The translations under genes were made by a program, and so were the position numbers. Below the pieces are notes generated by a model. It did no database searches and had not been told where the DNA came from. It was given only the letters and a program-made list of their open reading frames with translations. Below, piece by piece: positions 51,458-57,964 of a DNA stretch of 64,000 bases. This DNA comes from an uncultured Clostridia bacterium (lineage in GTDB: Bacteria; Bacillota; Clostridia; Lachnospirales; CAG-274): positions 62,001-126,000 of the forward strand of contig CANRBC010000001.1 in NCBI GenBank assembly GCA_947628755.1, read 5' to 3'. Numbering within the stretch: position 1 is the first letter of the stretch; every line of letters starts with the position of its first letter.

Positions 51458-51646
51458 ATAGAAATTTTAAAGCAGATTGTAACTAGCGGGAGCTGCATCT
51501 TTGCTTTTTGCTATGTTTGCAAGAAAGCTCTTGACTTTTTTGCTATATGGCAGATAGCTCACACCAAAGACTTATCTGACAGTAAAGCTAAAAGTATAGC
51601 TGGGATTGCAAAAAGCGATAAACTGTCAAAGTATGCAACTCGCTAA
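51458..51646 (+). CDS. Mini-protein with AIWQIAH motif, copy A, AUA start
   Basis: About 62 residues: (start)EILKQIVTSGSCIFAF, then FFAIWQIAHTKDLSD and a basic tail AKSIAGIAKSDKLSK. ATA 51458 lies nine bases after GGAGG. The paralogue at 54521 has the same spacing to an ATA preceded by TTG. The frame is open upstream without a ribosome site. One TM helix; function unknown. Confidence 0.6.
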   Translation: MEILKQIVTSGSCIFAFCYVCKKALDFFAIWQIAHTKDLSDSKAKSIAGIAKSDKLSKYATR

Positions 51647-51681
51647 ATCTCTTTATATTCTGTATTGCCCTCATAATCGAT

Positions 51682-51708
51682 AAGGAGCCGTCAAGTGCGG
51701 TTCCTTAT
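51682..51708 (+). terminator. Terminator of mini-protein copy A
   Basis: AAGGAGCCG pairs with CGGTTCCTT (one G-U) around TCAAGTG, then ATTTG. Confidence 0.6.
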
Positions 51709-51716
51709 TTGTTTAC

Positions 51717-51730
51717 AAGGAAAATTCCTT
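51717..51730. promoter_or_regulatory. Third copy of the AAGGAATTTTCCTT palindrome
   Basis: AAGGAAAATTCCTT is the reverse complement of sites 1 and 2. It overlaps the stop of the minus-strand Myb-like gene, so it flanks the mini-locus on its 3' side. Confidence 0.6.
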
Positions 51731-52532
51731 AAACAGCAGTTTTAGTTTGCATTATCATTCTTACCTTATCTAAATTTTCCGTACCATACAGGGCGTATAT
51801 ACGTCCTCGTATAGCTTTGTCGGATTTACCTATGGCTTTCGCTAAGCCTTTATAGTTATAGCCAAGAGAAACGAGGCGTTTTAAATCCTCTATTTCAGAT
51901 GACAGCCATTTAATATGATTGTCTGCCTTGACGGGTCTTTCTCGGAGATTAAGATCTAGTATTCGCCTCTCAATAGCTCCACTAGAACGATTGAGTTCAA
52001 AACTCAGGTCATAGTAACTATATTCAAACCTTTTAAGCAAGTATTTTAATTTATCATCATCCCATTGTTCCCAAGGAGTAGACTTAAAATTATCGGCATC
52101 AATGCTGCGCTGCCTCTTTACCCAGTCAGGTTCTTCGCCTAAAATATTAGGCTCTAACTTTGAAAAGTTTAGCATACTTCTATTCTTTTCCGCCCATTTC
52201 CAAAATTCATTGATATAAACAACTTTGAAAGAATTGTTGCGTATCTTTTTGGTATGCACAGGAAAGTCCCTGTTATTTATCCAAGATATATTACGATACC
52301 CGCCGCAATTATAGAAGCCCAGCACTATTAAAAGCTGATTGTAGGCAATGTAATCGCCGTTATCAAGGTAAGCGCCCAGTTTCAGCCGGTTCTTTTTAAC
52401 CAATATTGCATTGGGACTTCTATTTAGTTTTCTTGCTATTACTTTAACCGAGGTTGTTCCCCAATGTTCTATAAGATAGTTTAATTCCTCTTTTGTCCAC
52501 GTTTTACAGCTTCGGGAAGGTCGTTTTAGCAT
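51729..52532 (-). CDS. Three-HTH (Myb/SANT-like) DNA-binding protein
   Basis: A 267-residue protein with three helix-turn-helix units: WTKEELNYLIEHWGTTSVKV (~14-33), WEQWDDDKLKYLLKRFEYSY (~153-172) and SSEIEDLKRLVSLGYNYKGL (~215-234), each followed by an (S/G)xxAI(R/L)...R helix. Likely a phage transcription regulator or DNA-binding adaptor. Confidence 0.65.
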   Translation of the reverse strand: MLKRPSRSCKTWTKEELNYLIEHWGTTSVKVIARKLNRSPNAILVKKNRLKLGAYLDNGDYIAYNQLLIVLGFYNCGGYRNISWINNRDFPVHTKKIRNNSFKVVYINEFWKWAEKNRSMLNFSKLEPNILGEEPDWVKRQRSIDADNFKSTPWEQWDDDKLKYLLKRFEYSYYDLSFELNRSSGAIERRILDLNLRERPVKADNHIKWLSSEIEDLKRLVSLGYNYKGLAKAIGKSDKAIRGRIYALYGTENLDKVRMIMQTKTAV

Positions 52533-52540
52533 AATAACAC

Positions 52541-53422
52541 CTACACCTCTACGAACTCGCCATTGCGAAGCTCATAGAGGGTGTCGGGCTTTATTTTTTT
52601 ATCGTCGACTCTGGCAGCCTTTAGAGCGACGATTTTGTTTTCGCTCTTTCTGTACTCGGCAGCTATTATAAAACTGCCTAACACGCCTTTTACCCTGTTT
52701 TTATAGCCCGCACCGAGGGCTATACAATTAGGACTCTTGGCGTACACGACGTTGTTAGCACCTGTGCTGACGGCTACCGTTCGGTAACCGTCAGCTACGG
52801 CTTTAGAATGGTCGCCTGAGACAGCGGCCATATTATTCATTCCTTCTGCCTCGGCAGCAGAATAGTTACCTGCAGCGGCGGCAATGCTGTTTGAACAACT
52901 TGCCAATGGAACGTCGGTGTCCCCTACCACTGCTTTGCTCTGCCATCCCACGGTGGCTGCAACAGAGCCGATGTTTGTTGCTACCGCACAAGATGATTTT
53001 CCACTTGTCGCGGCAGCAGTGAACTCTCCTACGGCAGACGCCACAGAGCGACCGCCTACAGCTGCGGCAATAGCATTAAAATTGTTAATATGTGCTACCG
53101 ACTCATATCCTAAAGTAACAGCTATATCGTTGTATTCCGTAGCCGTAGCTACGCAATTTTCATTTCTTGTTAGGGTCGCCGAATGTTGCCCTTTAGTGTG
53201 GGCTACTGAGTATTCGTCCGTTGTAACGGCAACAGAGTAGTTCGTTTCCGTTTTGGCAACTGCGGACATTTTGCAAATGTCTCGATTGCAAAAAGGCTCT
53301 TTGTCAAAGTCTCTGTCTTTGCGTACAGCCTCTGCTGTACGTAACACATTTTGATAAGCCATATTAGCCGTATGCCCATCAGTATTTTTAATAATCTCCG
53401 CAGTATTAATGACGGTATTCAT
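52541..53422 (-). CDS. Beta-helix repeat protein, DUF7666-type C-terminus
   Basis: A 293-residue protein from the second ATG (seven bases after AGGAGG). The region from ~60 to 245 is a run of ~8-10-residue repeats of the form (V/A)A..G..S.A (e.g. IAAAVGGRSVASAVGEFTAA), expected to form a narrow left- or right-handed beta-helix. The C-terminus (GSFIIAAEYRKSENKIVALK, AARVDDKKIKPDTLYEL) matches 39702. Beta-helix proteins can mimic DNA; an anti-defence or adhesin role is speculative. Confidence 0.65.
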   Translation of the reverse strand: MNTVINTAEIIKNTDGHTANMAYQNVLRTAEAVRKDRDFDKEPFCNRDICKMSAVAKTETNYSVAVTTDEYSVAHTKGQHSATLTRNENCVATATEYNDIAVTLGYESVAHINNFNAIAAAVGGRSVASAVGEFTAAATSGKSSCAVATNIGSVAATVGWQSKAVVGDTDVPLASCSNSIAAAAGNYSAAEAEGMNNMAAVSGDHSKAVADGYRTVAVSTGANNVVYAKSPNCIALGAGYKNRVKGVLGSFIIAAEYRKSENKIVALKAARVDDKKIKPDTLYELRNGEFVEV

Positions 53423-53465
53423 AATCATTCCTCCTTATTGGTATTTTGTATTCTGCAAGTTGGCA

Positions 53466-53807
53466 TCATTGCAACCCGCAGGCTTTTAATATTTCCTCCT
53501 TATGAGTGTAGAGATAGCCTATAAATTTATCAAAATCCAAACCGTTAGGGAATTCGTTACGGACTATGGACTGATATTCTTTGCTTTTGCCCGCTCTGTA
53601 TATATGAGTGATAAGCTCATATACGGAGTCTTTCTTAGATATATTCTCTTTTTCTTTGTTGGGTTTTTCGGCAAAGGTATGTATTGTATTATCGGGAATA
53701 TATTCTATTGTTATCTCGCCGTCAAGATCTTTTAATTCCTCTGCTATGATGTCGGCAAGTCTATTATTGCGCTTATTATTGCCTATCTGTATTATCTGTA
53801 TTTTCAT
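53466..53807 (-). CDS. Small phage protein of unknown function
   Basis: A 113-residue protein: MKIQIIQIGNNKRNNRLADI at the N-terminus and a helical C-terminus (SVYELITHIYRAGKSKEYQS). ATG with GGAGG upstream. Not recognised. Confidence 0.5.
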   Translation of the reverse strand: MKIQIIQIGNNKRNNRLADIIAEELKDLDGEITIEYIPDNTIHTFAEKPNKEKENISKKDSVYELITHIYRAGKSKEYQSIVRNEFPNGLDFDKFIGYLYTHKEEILKACGLQ

Positions 53808-53821
53808 CTGATGTAACCTCC

Positions 53822-54082
53822 TTAATATCTACGGTCGGGAACGGCGTACAGGGACTTGCTATATGCCATTTTCTGCAATATCCTCTCGTGTCGACGCTTG
53901 CCCGCAATATAGCCTGCATATAAATCTATGGCAAGCGCAATAATTAACGCAAATAAACCTATAATTAACAATAGTGTACATACTCCATTGAAAGACAACG
54001 GGATATAAAACATTGCCATAGCAGACGCAATCAACGAAAACGCCGCCGTTGTAACGTTAGTTTTAATAAGTGTTCTTTTCAT
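53822..54082 (-). CDS. Small two-helix membrane protein
   Basis: An 86-residue protein with spans AAFSLIASAMAMFYIPLSF and CTLLLIIGLFALIIALAIDL, then a basic tail (GKRRHERILQK). AGGAGG precedes the ATG. It is the last minus-strand gene before the plus-strand control region. Confidence 0.5.
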   Translation of the reverse strand: MKRTLIKTNVTTAAFSLIASAMAMFYIPLSFNGVCTLLLIIGLFALIIALAIDLYAGYIAGKRRHERILQKMAYSKSLYAVPDRRY

Positions 54083-54145
54083 TAAAAGACACCTCCTTTA
54101 TTATTTATCGTTTTATATTACTTCTTGTTTTTTAATTATTTTTTC

Positions 54146-54289
54146 TTGACTAAATGTCTACATTAAGATATAATAAACATACATAAATGGGCATAAAAAT
54201 AAGACACCCTAATGGGCTGATTTTATTTTTCCATTATGTGTTTGTCAAACTGCTATCTCGATGTTGGCGCAGGGGGATAGCAGTTTTTT
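54146..54289 (+). ncRNA. Candidate small RNA with its own promoter and terminator
   Basis: TTGACT (54146) and TATAAT (54169-54174), 17-base spacing. About 105 nt of transcript contain no credible ORF and end in AAACTGCTATC/GATAGCAGTTT plus a T-run (to 54289). Confidence 0.6.
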
Positions 54290-54346
54290 ATGTCGTATTA
54301 CCCGAACATCTGTTCGATTATTTATATTCATCATACGACATTTTTT
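54290..54346 (+). terminator. Second hairpin with T-run, enclosing a LexA-type box
   Basis: ATGTCGTA pairs with TACGACAT and is followed by TTTTTT. Its loop holds CGAACATCTGTTCG at 54303-54316. Confidence 0.55.
54303..54316. promoter_or_regulatory. LexA (SOS) box
   Basis: CGAACATCTGTTCG fits the Firmicute LexA consensus CGAACNNNNGTTCG exactly and is fully palindromic. It lies between the 53822 gene and the repressor cluster, consistent with SOS control of induction, though the controlled promoter is not clear. Confidence 0.75.
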
Positions 54347-54381
54347 GGCAAATGTCAAGGGTAAAATTATTCCTTTTTGTG

Positions 54382-54405
54382 GTATGGTAAATTATTGTAC
54401 CATAC
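54382..54405. promoter_or_regulatory. Palindromic operator-like site
   Basis: GTATGGTA and TACCATAC are perfect 8-bp arms around AATTATTG, 23 bases before the next promoter. Confidence 0.5.
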
Positions 54406-54427
54406 TATGTAAAAGGTTGAATCTTTC

Positions 54428-54456
54428 TTGACTTGCCCTGCATATAGGCGTAAAAT
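54428..54456 (+). promoter_or_regulatory. Promoter of mini-protein copy B
   Basis: TTGACT (54428) and TAAAAT (54451), 17-base spacing. TGCATATA before the -10 is inverted as TATATGCA at 54482, the same layout as the copy A promoter. Confidence 0.7.
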
Positions 54457-54520
54457 CAATTTAGGACATTTGTCTCACAAGTATATGCAGGACGCAAGCC
54501 TTGCAGAAAGGAGGAAATCA

Positions 54521-54706
54521 TTGATAGAAATTTCTATAAAAATTTTTATCATATCAGGCGGTACTGCTTTCGGCTGTTACATATGTAATCAGATACTCAA
54601 AGCTTTTGCTATCTGGCAGATTGCTCATCACAAACTGTCAGATCGTAAGGTTAAAAGTATTGCTAAAATTGTAAATGATAAGCAGTTTAAGCAATTTTCC
54701 GTCTGA
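54521..54706 (+). CDS. Mini-protein with AIWQIAH motif, copy B
   Basis: About 61 residues: (TTG)IEISIKIFIISGGTAF, then KAFAIWQIAHHKLSD and RKVKSIAKIVNDKQFKQ. It aligns throughout with copy A at 51458. TTG 54521 is six and ATA 54524 nine bases after GGAGG; either may start. One TM helix and a basic tail. Terminator at 54745. Confidence 0.6.
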   Translation: MIEISIKIFIISGGTAFGCYICNQILKAFAIWQIAHHKLSDRKVKSIAKIVNDKQFKQFSV

Positions 54707-54744
54707 GATTTCTTTTTTACTTTGTGGCATTGTCCTCCTTTTCT

Positions 54745-54765
54745 GAGCCGAAGTTAATTCGGCTC
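54745..54765 (+). terminator. Terminator of mini-protein copy B
   Basis: GAGCCGAA pairs with TTCGGCTC (8 bp) around GTTAA, followed by TTTTC. Confidence 0.8.
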
Positions 54766-54769
54766 TTTT

Positions 54770-54871
54770 CTACACTAATATATTCTCAGAAAGCTCTTTT
54801 ATTTTTTCTAAATTTTCATCAGAAAGAGCTGCGAGAATTTCCGCCAACTGGATTGTGGTTAAATTTTTCAT
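54770..54871 (-). CDS. 33-residue helical peptide
   Basis: MKNLTTIQLAEILAALSDEN, then LEKIKELSENILV. AGGAGG lies eight bases before the ATG. An amphipathic, acidic peptide convergent with mini-protein copy B. Its last codons coincide with the AATATATTCTC repeat seen at 56995, 57428 and 57887. Confidence 0.5.
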   Translation of the reverse strand: MKNLTTIQLAEILAALSDENLEKIKELSENILV

Positions 54872-55038
54872 ATTTACACCTCCTTTGCCTATGTCTTGTG
54901 TGGATTATATGCTAATTATATACTATTATTTCCATAATGTCAAGTGTATTTTTGGATTTTTTCCATATTTTTTAAATTTTCTATTGATTTTTTTGCTAAC
55001 TATGTGATAAAATATAATCACTAAAGGAGGTAGACACT

Positions 55039-55464
55039 ATGAAAGACAATACAAAAGAAACTATTAATTCAAGATTTAAAGAAGTACGTACCGCTCTCGG
55101 TCTGACACAGGCTGAATTAGCTCAAAATCTCGGCTTAAAACAAAATACCGTCGGTAAATACGAGGTAAAAAATGATATTCCTATTTCTTCCATGCTATTG
55201 CTTTGTCAGCTTTACAATATTAATAAAGAATGGCTCATTAACGGCGAAGGAGAGATGTTTCTTCCCGATGATGAGATAAGGGATATAGCGCAGAAATATA
55301 ATTTATCCCCAAAGGCCGAACAAGTGCTGAACAATTTTCTTAAAATGGACGGGAAGCAAAGGGATGTGTTTATAGACGGGTTGAAGCAAATAGCGGATAT
55401 TACCGTTGAGATAGCAGACGACAAGCCGCAAATGCTGGCGGCTAGTTCTGGGAAAACAGAATAA
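55039..55464 (+). CDS. CI-like XRE repressor
   Basis: A 141-residue protein. N-terminal XRE domain (FKEVRTALGLTQAELAQNLG, LKQNTVGKYE) with a C-terminal helical region (SPKAEQVLNNFLKMDGKQRD). AAAGGAGG lies eight bases before the ATG. No LexA-type protease domain. Probably the lysogeny repressor or ImmR-like partner of the ImmA-like protease. Confidence 0.82.
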   Translation: MKDNTKETINSRFKEVRTALGLTQAELAQNLGLKQNTVGKYEVKNDIPISSMLLLCQLYNINKEWLINGEGEMFLPDDEIRDIAQKYNLSPKAEQVLNNFLKMDGKQRDVFIDGLKQIADITVEIADDKPQMLAASSGKTE

Positions 55465-55628
55465 ATTACCATAAACGGTGTTGGATATTTCCAATGCCGT
55501 TTTTTTAATAGAATAATAGAAGAAAATAGGCAAATATTTATCTCTATTATAAGGATTTAAGGCAATAAGTATATCCCTTTTAAAAATAAGCAAACTAAAT
55601 TATAATATGGGAAAGGGGTGTACAAACA

Positions 55629-55979
55629 ATGGAAGATACTGACATTACAAGGCATATAAAGCAAATATTAGAGGATAAAGGCTGGTCTAATTACAGACTT
55701 GCAAAAGAATCCGGCATACCTAAAGAAACATTAAACAAAATGTTAAGAGACAATACGACTCCTTCTATAAATAGTCTTATCAAAATATGTAAAGGATTGG
55801 GAACCTCCGTGTCACAATTTATGGCGGAAATAGAATTTCCAAGACACAGGCTGGTAGAGTTGAATAAGATATGCAGTCAGCTATCCGAAACAGATAAGCA
55901 GCTTGTAAAAGCTTATGTATGTGGATTATTACACAGGCTGCCTAAAGAAATACTTGAATTTGGAAGTGAAAAAGAATGA
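55629..55979 (+). CDS. XRE repressor coupled to the ImmA-like gene
   Basis: A 116-residue protein: IKQILEDKGWSNYRLAKESG, IPKETLNKMLRDNTTPSINS (HTH), then a helical oligomerisation region. It overlaps the next gene by four bases (ATGA). In ICEBs1 and related phages the XRE protein (ImmR) is cleaved by the co-transcribed ImmA; the same relation is inferred here. Confidence 0.82.
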   Translation: MEDTDITRHIKQILEDKGWSNYRLAKESGIPKETLNKMLRDNTTPSINSLIKICKGLGTSVSQFMAEIEFPRHRLVELNKICSQLSETDKQLVKAYVCGLLHRLPKEILEFGSEKE

Positions 55980-56755
55980 TATTTAAAGAACTGCTAGAAT
56001 TGATGTATGTGTATATAAAATTTATATCAAAAGAATTGCCTATAAATTGTTATAATATAGCTACCCAGCAATTAAATATTATCATAAAAAATAGCCTGCA
56101 ATGCAAAAATGATTACAAAGCAAGCAGTATTTCCGATACCCCTTTAGGGGATAATGAAGCAATTTATACGTTATATAAAGGCGAATATACTATATATTAT
56201 GATGAAAAAAATCCATACAGCAATTTCTTTATAGCTCACGAAATAGCACATCATTTATTAAATCACCGTTCAGACGATATAAATAAACACCACGATGCAA
56301 ATTTAATGGCTGCTATAATCGTAGCTCCACCTCATTTGATTAAAAAGAATAAAATACATAACAGCCTGCAACTGGCAACAGTATGTAAAATTCCTTCGGA
56401 AGTTGCCGAGACATATTGGAAAGCGTACAAAAAGGTATATCTGCAATCACGCCGTTATACTATACTGAAATATGTAGGTATTTTCCTTTCTGCCGCAATA
56501 TTGACTTTAGGCTGTATATTTATAGGGTATCGGACAATAAGCCTAATACATACGCAAAATAGCTATAATAATACGCAATCAGAAATAAGGAAAGATACAG
56601 AAGACGATACTTTCGTCTATATTACAAAATCCGGGAAGAAATATCATACTAAAAATTGTGTATATATAAAGGATAAAAGCAATGTTACAGAGATAGGTGT
56701 TAATGATGCGGAAATGCTGGGATATGAGAAGTGTAATGTGTGTTTTCAAGGATAA
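55976..56755 (+). CDS. Membrane-anchored ImmA/IrrE-type metalloprotease
   Basis: A 259-residue protein. N-terminal zinc peptidase domain with NFFIAHEIAHHLLNHR (HExxH, ~87-95). A transmembrane helix follows (ILKYVGIFLSAAILTLGCIF, ~162-181), then an extracytoplasmic tail ending in VYITKSGKKYHTKNCVYIKD and CNVCFQG, an Ada-like Cys-pair module. Ordinary ImmA proteins are soluble. A membrane anchor and outside sensor module suggest that envelope or extracellular signals trigger repressor cleavage. Confidence 0.82.
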   Translation: MIFKELLELMYVYIKFISKELPINCYNIATQQLNIIIKNSLQCKNDYKASSISDTPLGDNEAIYTLYKGEYTIYYDEKNPYSNFFIAHEIAHHLLNHRSDDINKHHDANLMAAIIVAPPHLIKKNKIHNSLQLATVCKIPSEVAETYWKAYKKVYLQSRRYTILKYVGIFLSAAILTLGCIFIGYRTISLIHTQNSYNNTQSEIRKDTEDDTFVYITKSGKKYHTKNCVYIKDKSNVTEIGVNDAEMLGYEKCNVCFQG

Positions 56756-56762
56756 ACAATAT

Positions 56763-56798
56763 AAAATAAGACGGCAATTCAGCCGTCTTATTTTTTTT
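56763..56798 (+). terminator. Terminator of the repressor-protease operon
   Basis: AAAATAAGACGGC pairs with GCCGTCTTATTTT around AATTCA, followed by a T-run. Confidence 0.9.
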
Positions 56799-56799
56799 C

Positions 56800-57000
56800 G
56801 CCCTGTGTATAGAGCAAAGGGTTTGCGAAAAAAGGAGTGTGTGTTGCAAATTTTTTATCGGAATATATGACTTTTGGCTGCAACACCATTAATAAGAAAT
56901 AAGGAGCAAATAACGTGTTTGAACTTTCCTTTTCCGCATATATAAACAAAAGGTATTAAAGCAGGTTGATCAATCCTACTGCTTTTGTTTACAGTAATAT
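56800..57000 (+). other. Gene-poor segment with micro-ORFs and a hairpin
   Basis: Contains a ribosome-site-preceded 11-codon frame (MTFGCNTINKK) and a GTG frame VFELSFSAYINKRY, then AAACAAAAG/CTTTTGTTT flanking GCAG/CTGC. It may be a degenerate mini-locus of the type repeated downstream. No firm gene. Confidence 0.35.
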
Positions 57001-57046
57001 ATTCTCAAATAGAAAAATATTTTTTGTTAGAATTTTCCTCAGGGTA
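56995..57046. repeat. ~50-bp intergenic repeat, copy 1 (others at 57428 and 57887)
   Basis: A(A/G)TAATATATTCTC, then A-rich AATAGAAAAATATTTTT and ending AATTTTCC, occurs at 56995, 57428 and, with changes, 57887; a partial copy lies at 54777. Each copy directly follows a terminator and precedes the next mini-locus promoter. This marks serial duplication of the whole unit. Confidence 0.7.
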
Positions 57047-57051
57047 TGATA

Positions 57052-57230
57052 TAATAAAATACGGAACGGCTATCCTATGTGAAAGTGAGGCGAATTATGC
57101 CTATCCTTATAACAAGGTTAAGACAAACCGTTCCGTATTTTTACTTTATATCTTCTTATGACCTGCCTTATTGGGAAAGGGGTACTTCTTCAAAAAAATC
57201 AGGCTTATGGGATATAAGGAGGGTTTGTAT
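57052..57230 (+). promoter_or_regulatory. Promoter and structured leader of mini-locus 3
   Basis: Extended -10 TGATATAAT (to 57057). The 5' end pairs ACGGAACGG (57061) with CCGTTCCGT (57128), followed by ATTTTT, so ~75 nt may end as a separate RNA. Downstream CCTTAT (57166) can pair with ATAAGG (57214), covering the AAGGAGGG ribosome site. GTGAGGCGAA in the loop is shared with mini-locus 4. Confidence 0.6.
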
Positions 57231-57410
57231 ATCGCAGAAGATATAAAGAGCCTCTTGTTGTTCATATTAGGTTTGTGTGGCAGACAGGTATTGTCCCTTT
57301 GCGGATTTACCAATGAGCTATACATATGTGTTGCTTTGCTGACGTTATATGTAATTATAATATCGGTATTCAATACTTTCCATATAACAAGAGGCGGAGA
57401 GCGGGTGTAA
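57231..57410 (+). CDS. Mini-locus 3: 59-residue two-helix membrane peptide, AUC start
   Basis: (start)AEDIKSLLLFILGLCGRQVL, then CVALLTLYVIIISVF. ATC 57231 is eight bases after GGAGG and aligns with the ATG of mini-locus 2 (M-V-D-D-I-K) and the ATA of mini-locus 4. An in-frame TTG at 57225 is only two bases from the ribosome site. Terminator overlaps the stop (57399-57427). Confidence 0.6.
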   Translation: MAEDIKSLLLFILGLCGRQVLSLCGFTNELYICVALLTLYVIIISVFNTFHITRGGERV

Positions 57411-57427
57411 TGCCTGCTCTTTTTTTT
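57399..57427 (+). terminator. Terminator of mini-locus 3
   Basis: AGCGGG pairs with CCTGCT (one G-U) around TGTAATG, followed by eight T. Confidence 0.75.
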
Positions 57428-57478
57428 ACAATAATATATTCTCGAATAGAAAAATATTTTTATTAAAATTTTCCATAG
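57428..57478. repeat. ~50-bp intergenic repeat, copy 2
   Basis: AATAATATATTCTCGAATAG... ending AAATTTTCC, closely matching copy 1. Confidence 0.7.
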
Positions 57479-57485
57479 ATTATGA

Positions 57486-57673
57486 TATAATAAAACAGTA
57501 CAGACTATTTAAACCAAGCGAAAGTGAGGCGAACTGTGCAATCTCCTATAAAAAAGGATAATTCAATAGCACAAATAAGTCTGTACTGTTTTTTTATTTT
57601 CTATAGCTCCCTGCGTTGGGAAAGGGGTGCTTATTACCAAAAATAAGGTATATGGGTGCAGGGAGGAAAGCCT
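57486..57673 (+). promoter_or_regulatory. Promoter and structured leader of mini-locus 4
   Basis: Extended -10 TGATATAAT (to 57491). CAGTACAGACT (57496) pairs with AGTCTGTACTG (57578) and is followed by eight T, a full terminator-like fold that would release a ~95-nt RNA. Then CTCCCTGC (57607) pairs with GCAGGGAG (57658), burying the GGGAGG site. Confidence 0.7.
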
Positions 57674-57808
57674 ATAGAAAATACCAAAGACTTTCTGTTG
57701 TTCGCCTTAGGCGCATGGGGAGGGTCAATACTCAAAAGGTATGGCTATGACGACAAATGTATTATGTTCGTCATGATTTTGCTGTACATAATTATAATTT
57801 TATATTAA
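57674..57808 (+). CDS. Mini-locus 4: 44-residue two-helix membrane peptide, AUA start
   Basis: (start)ENTKDFLLFALGAWGGSILK, loop RYGYDDK, then CIMFVMILLYIIIILY. ATA 57674 is seven bases after GGGAGG, and no ATG/GTG/TTG is available before the conserved part. It aligns with mini-loci 2 and 3. Terminator at 57847. Confidence 0.62.
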   Translation: MENTKDFLLFALGAWGGSILKRYGYDDKCIMFVMILLYIIIILY

Positions 57809-57846
57809 TATATGTATTGACGTCCCGTGAACAGAAAGATTTTGTA

Positions 57847-57872
57847 AGAAGGGCTGTGTAAACAGCCTTTCT
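57847..57872 (+). terminator. Terminator of mini-locus 4
   Basis: GGCTGT pairs with ACAGCC within AGAA...TTCT, followed by TTTTTT. Confidence 0.75.
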
Positions 57873-57886
57873 TTTTTGTTGTTTGC

Positions 57887-57936
57887 AATAATATATTCCC
57901 AAAAAGGGGAATGTTTTTCTTGAAAATTTTCCGTAA
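57887..57936. repeat. ~50-bp intergenic repeat, copy 3 (diverged)
   Basis: AATAATATATTCCCAAAAAG, a GGGGAATG variant, then AAAATTTTCCG. It ends beside the terminator (AAGAACGG/CCGTTCTT) that closes the YoeB gene from the other side. Confidence 0.55.
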
Positions 57937-57964
57937 AAAAAAGAACGGCGGTAAACCGTTCTTA

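Noticed and set aside
54187..54390. 67-codon plus-strand ORF over the candidate small RNA
   Set aside because: It reads through two terminator hairpins and lacks a ribosome site.
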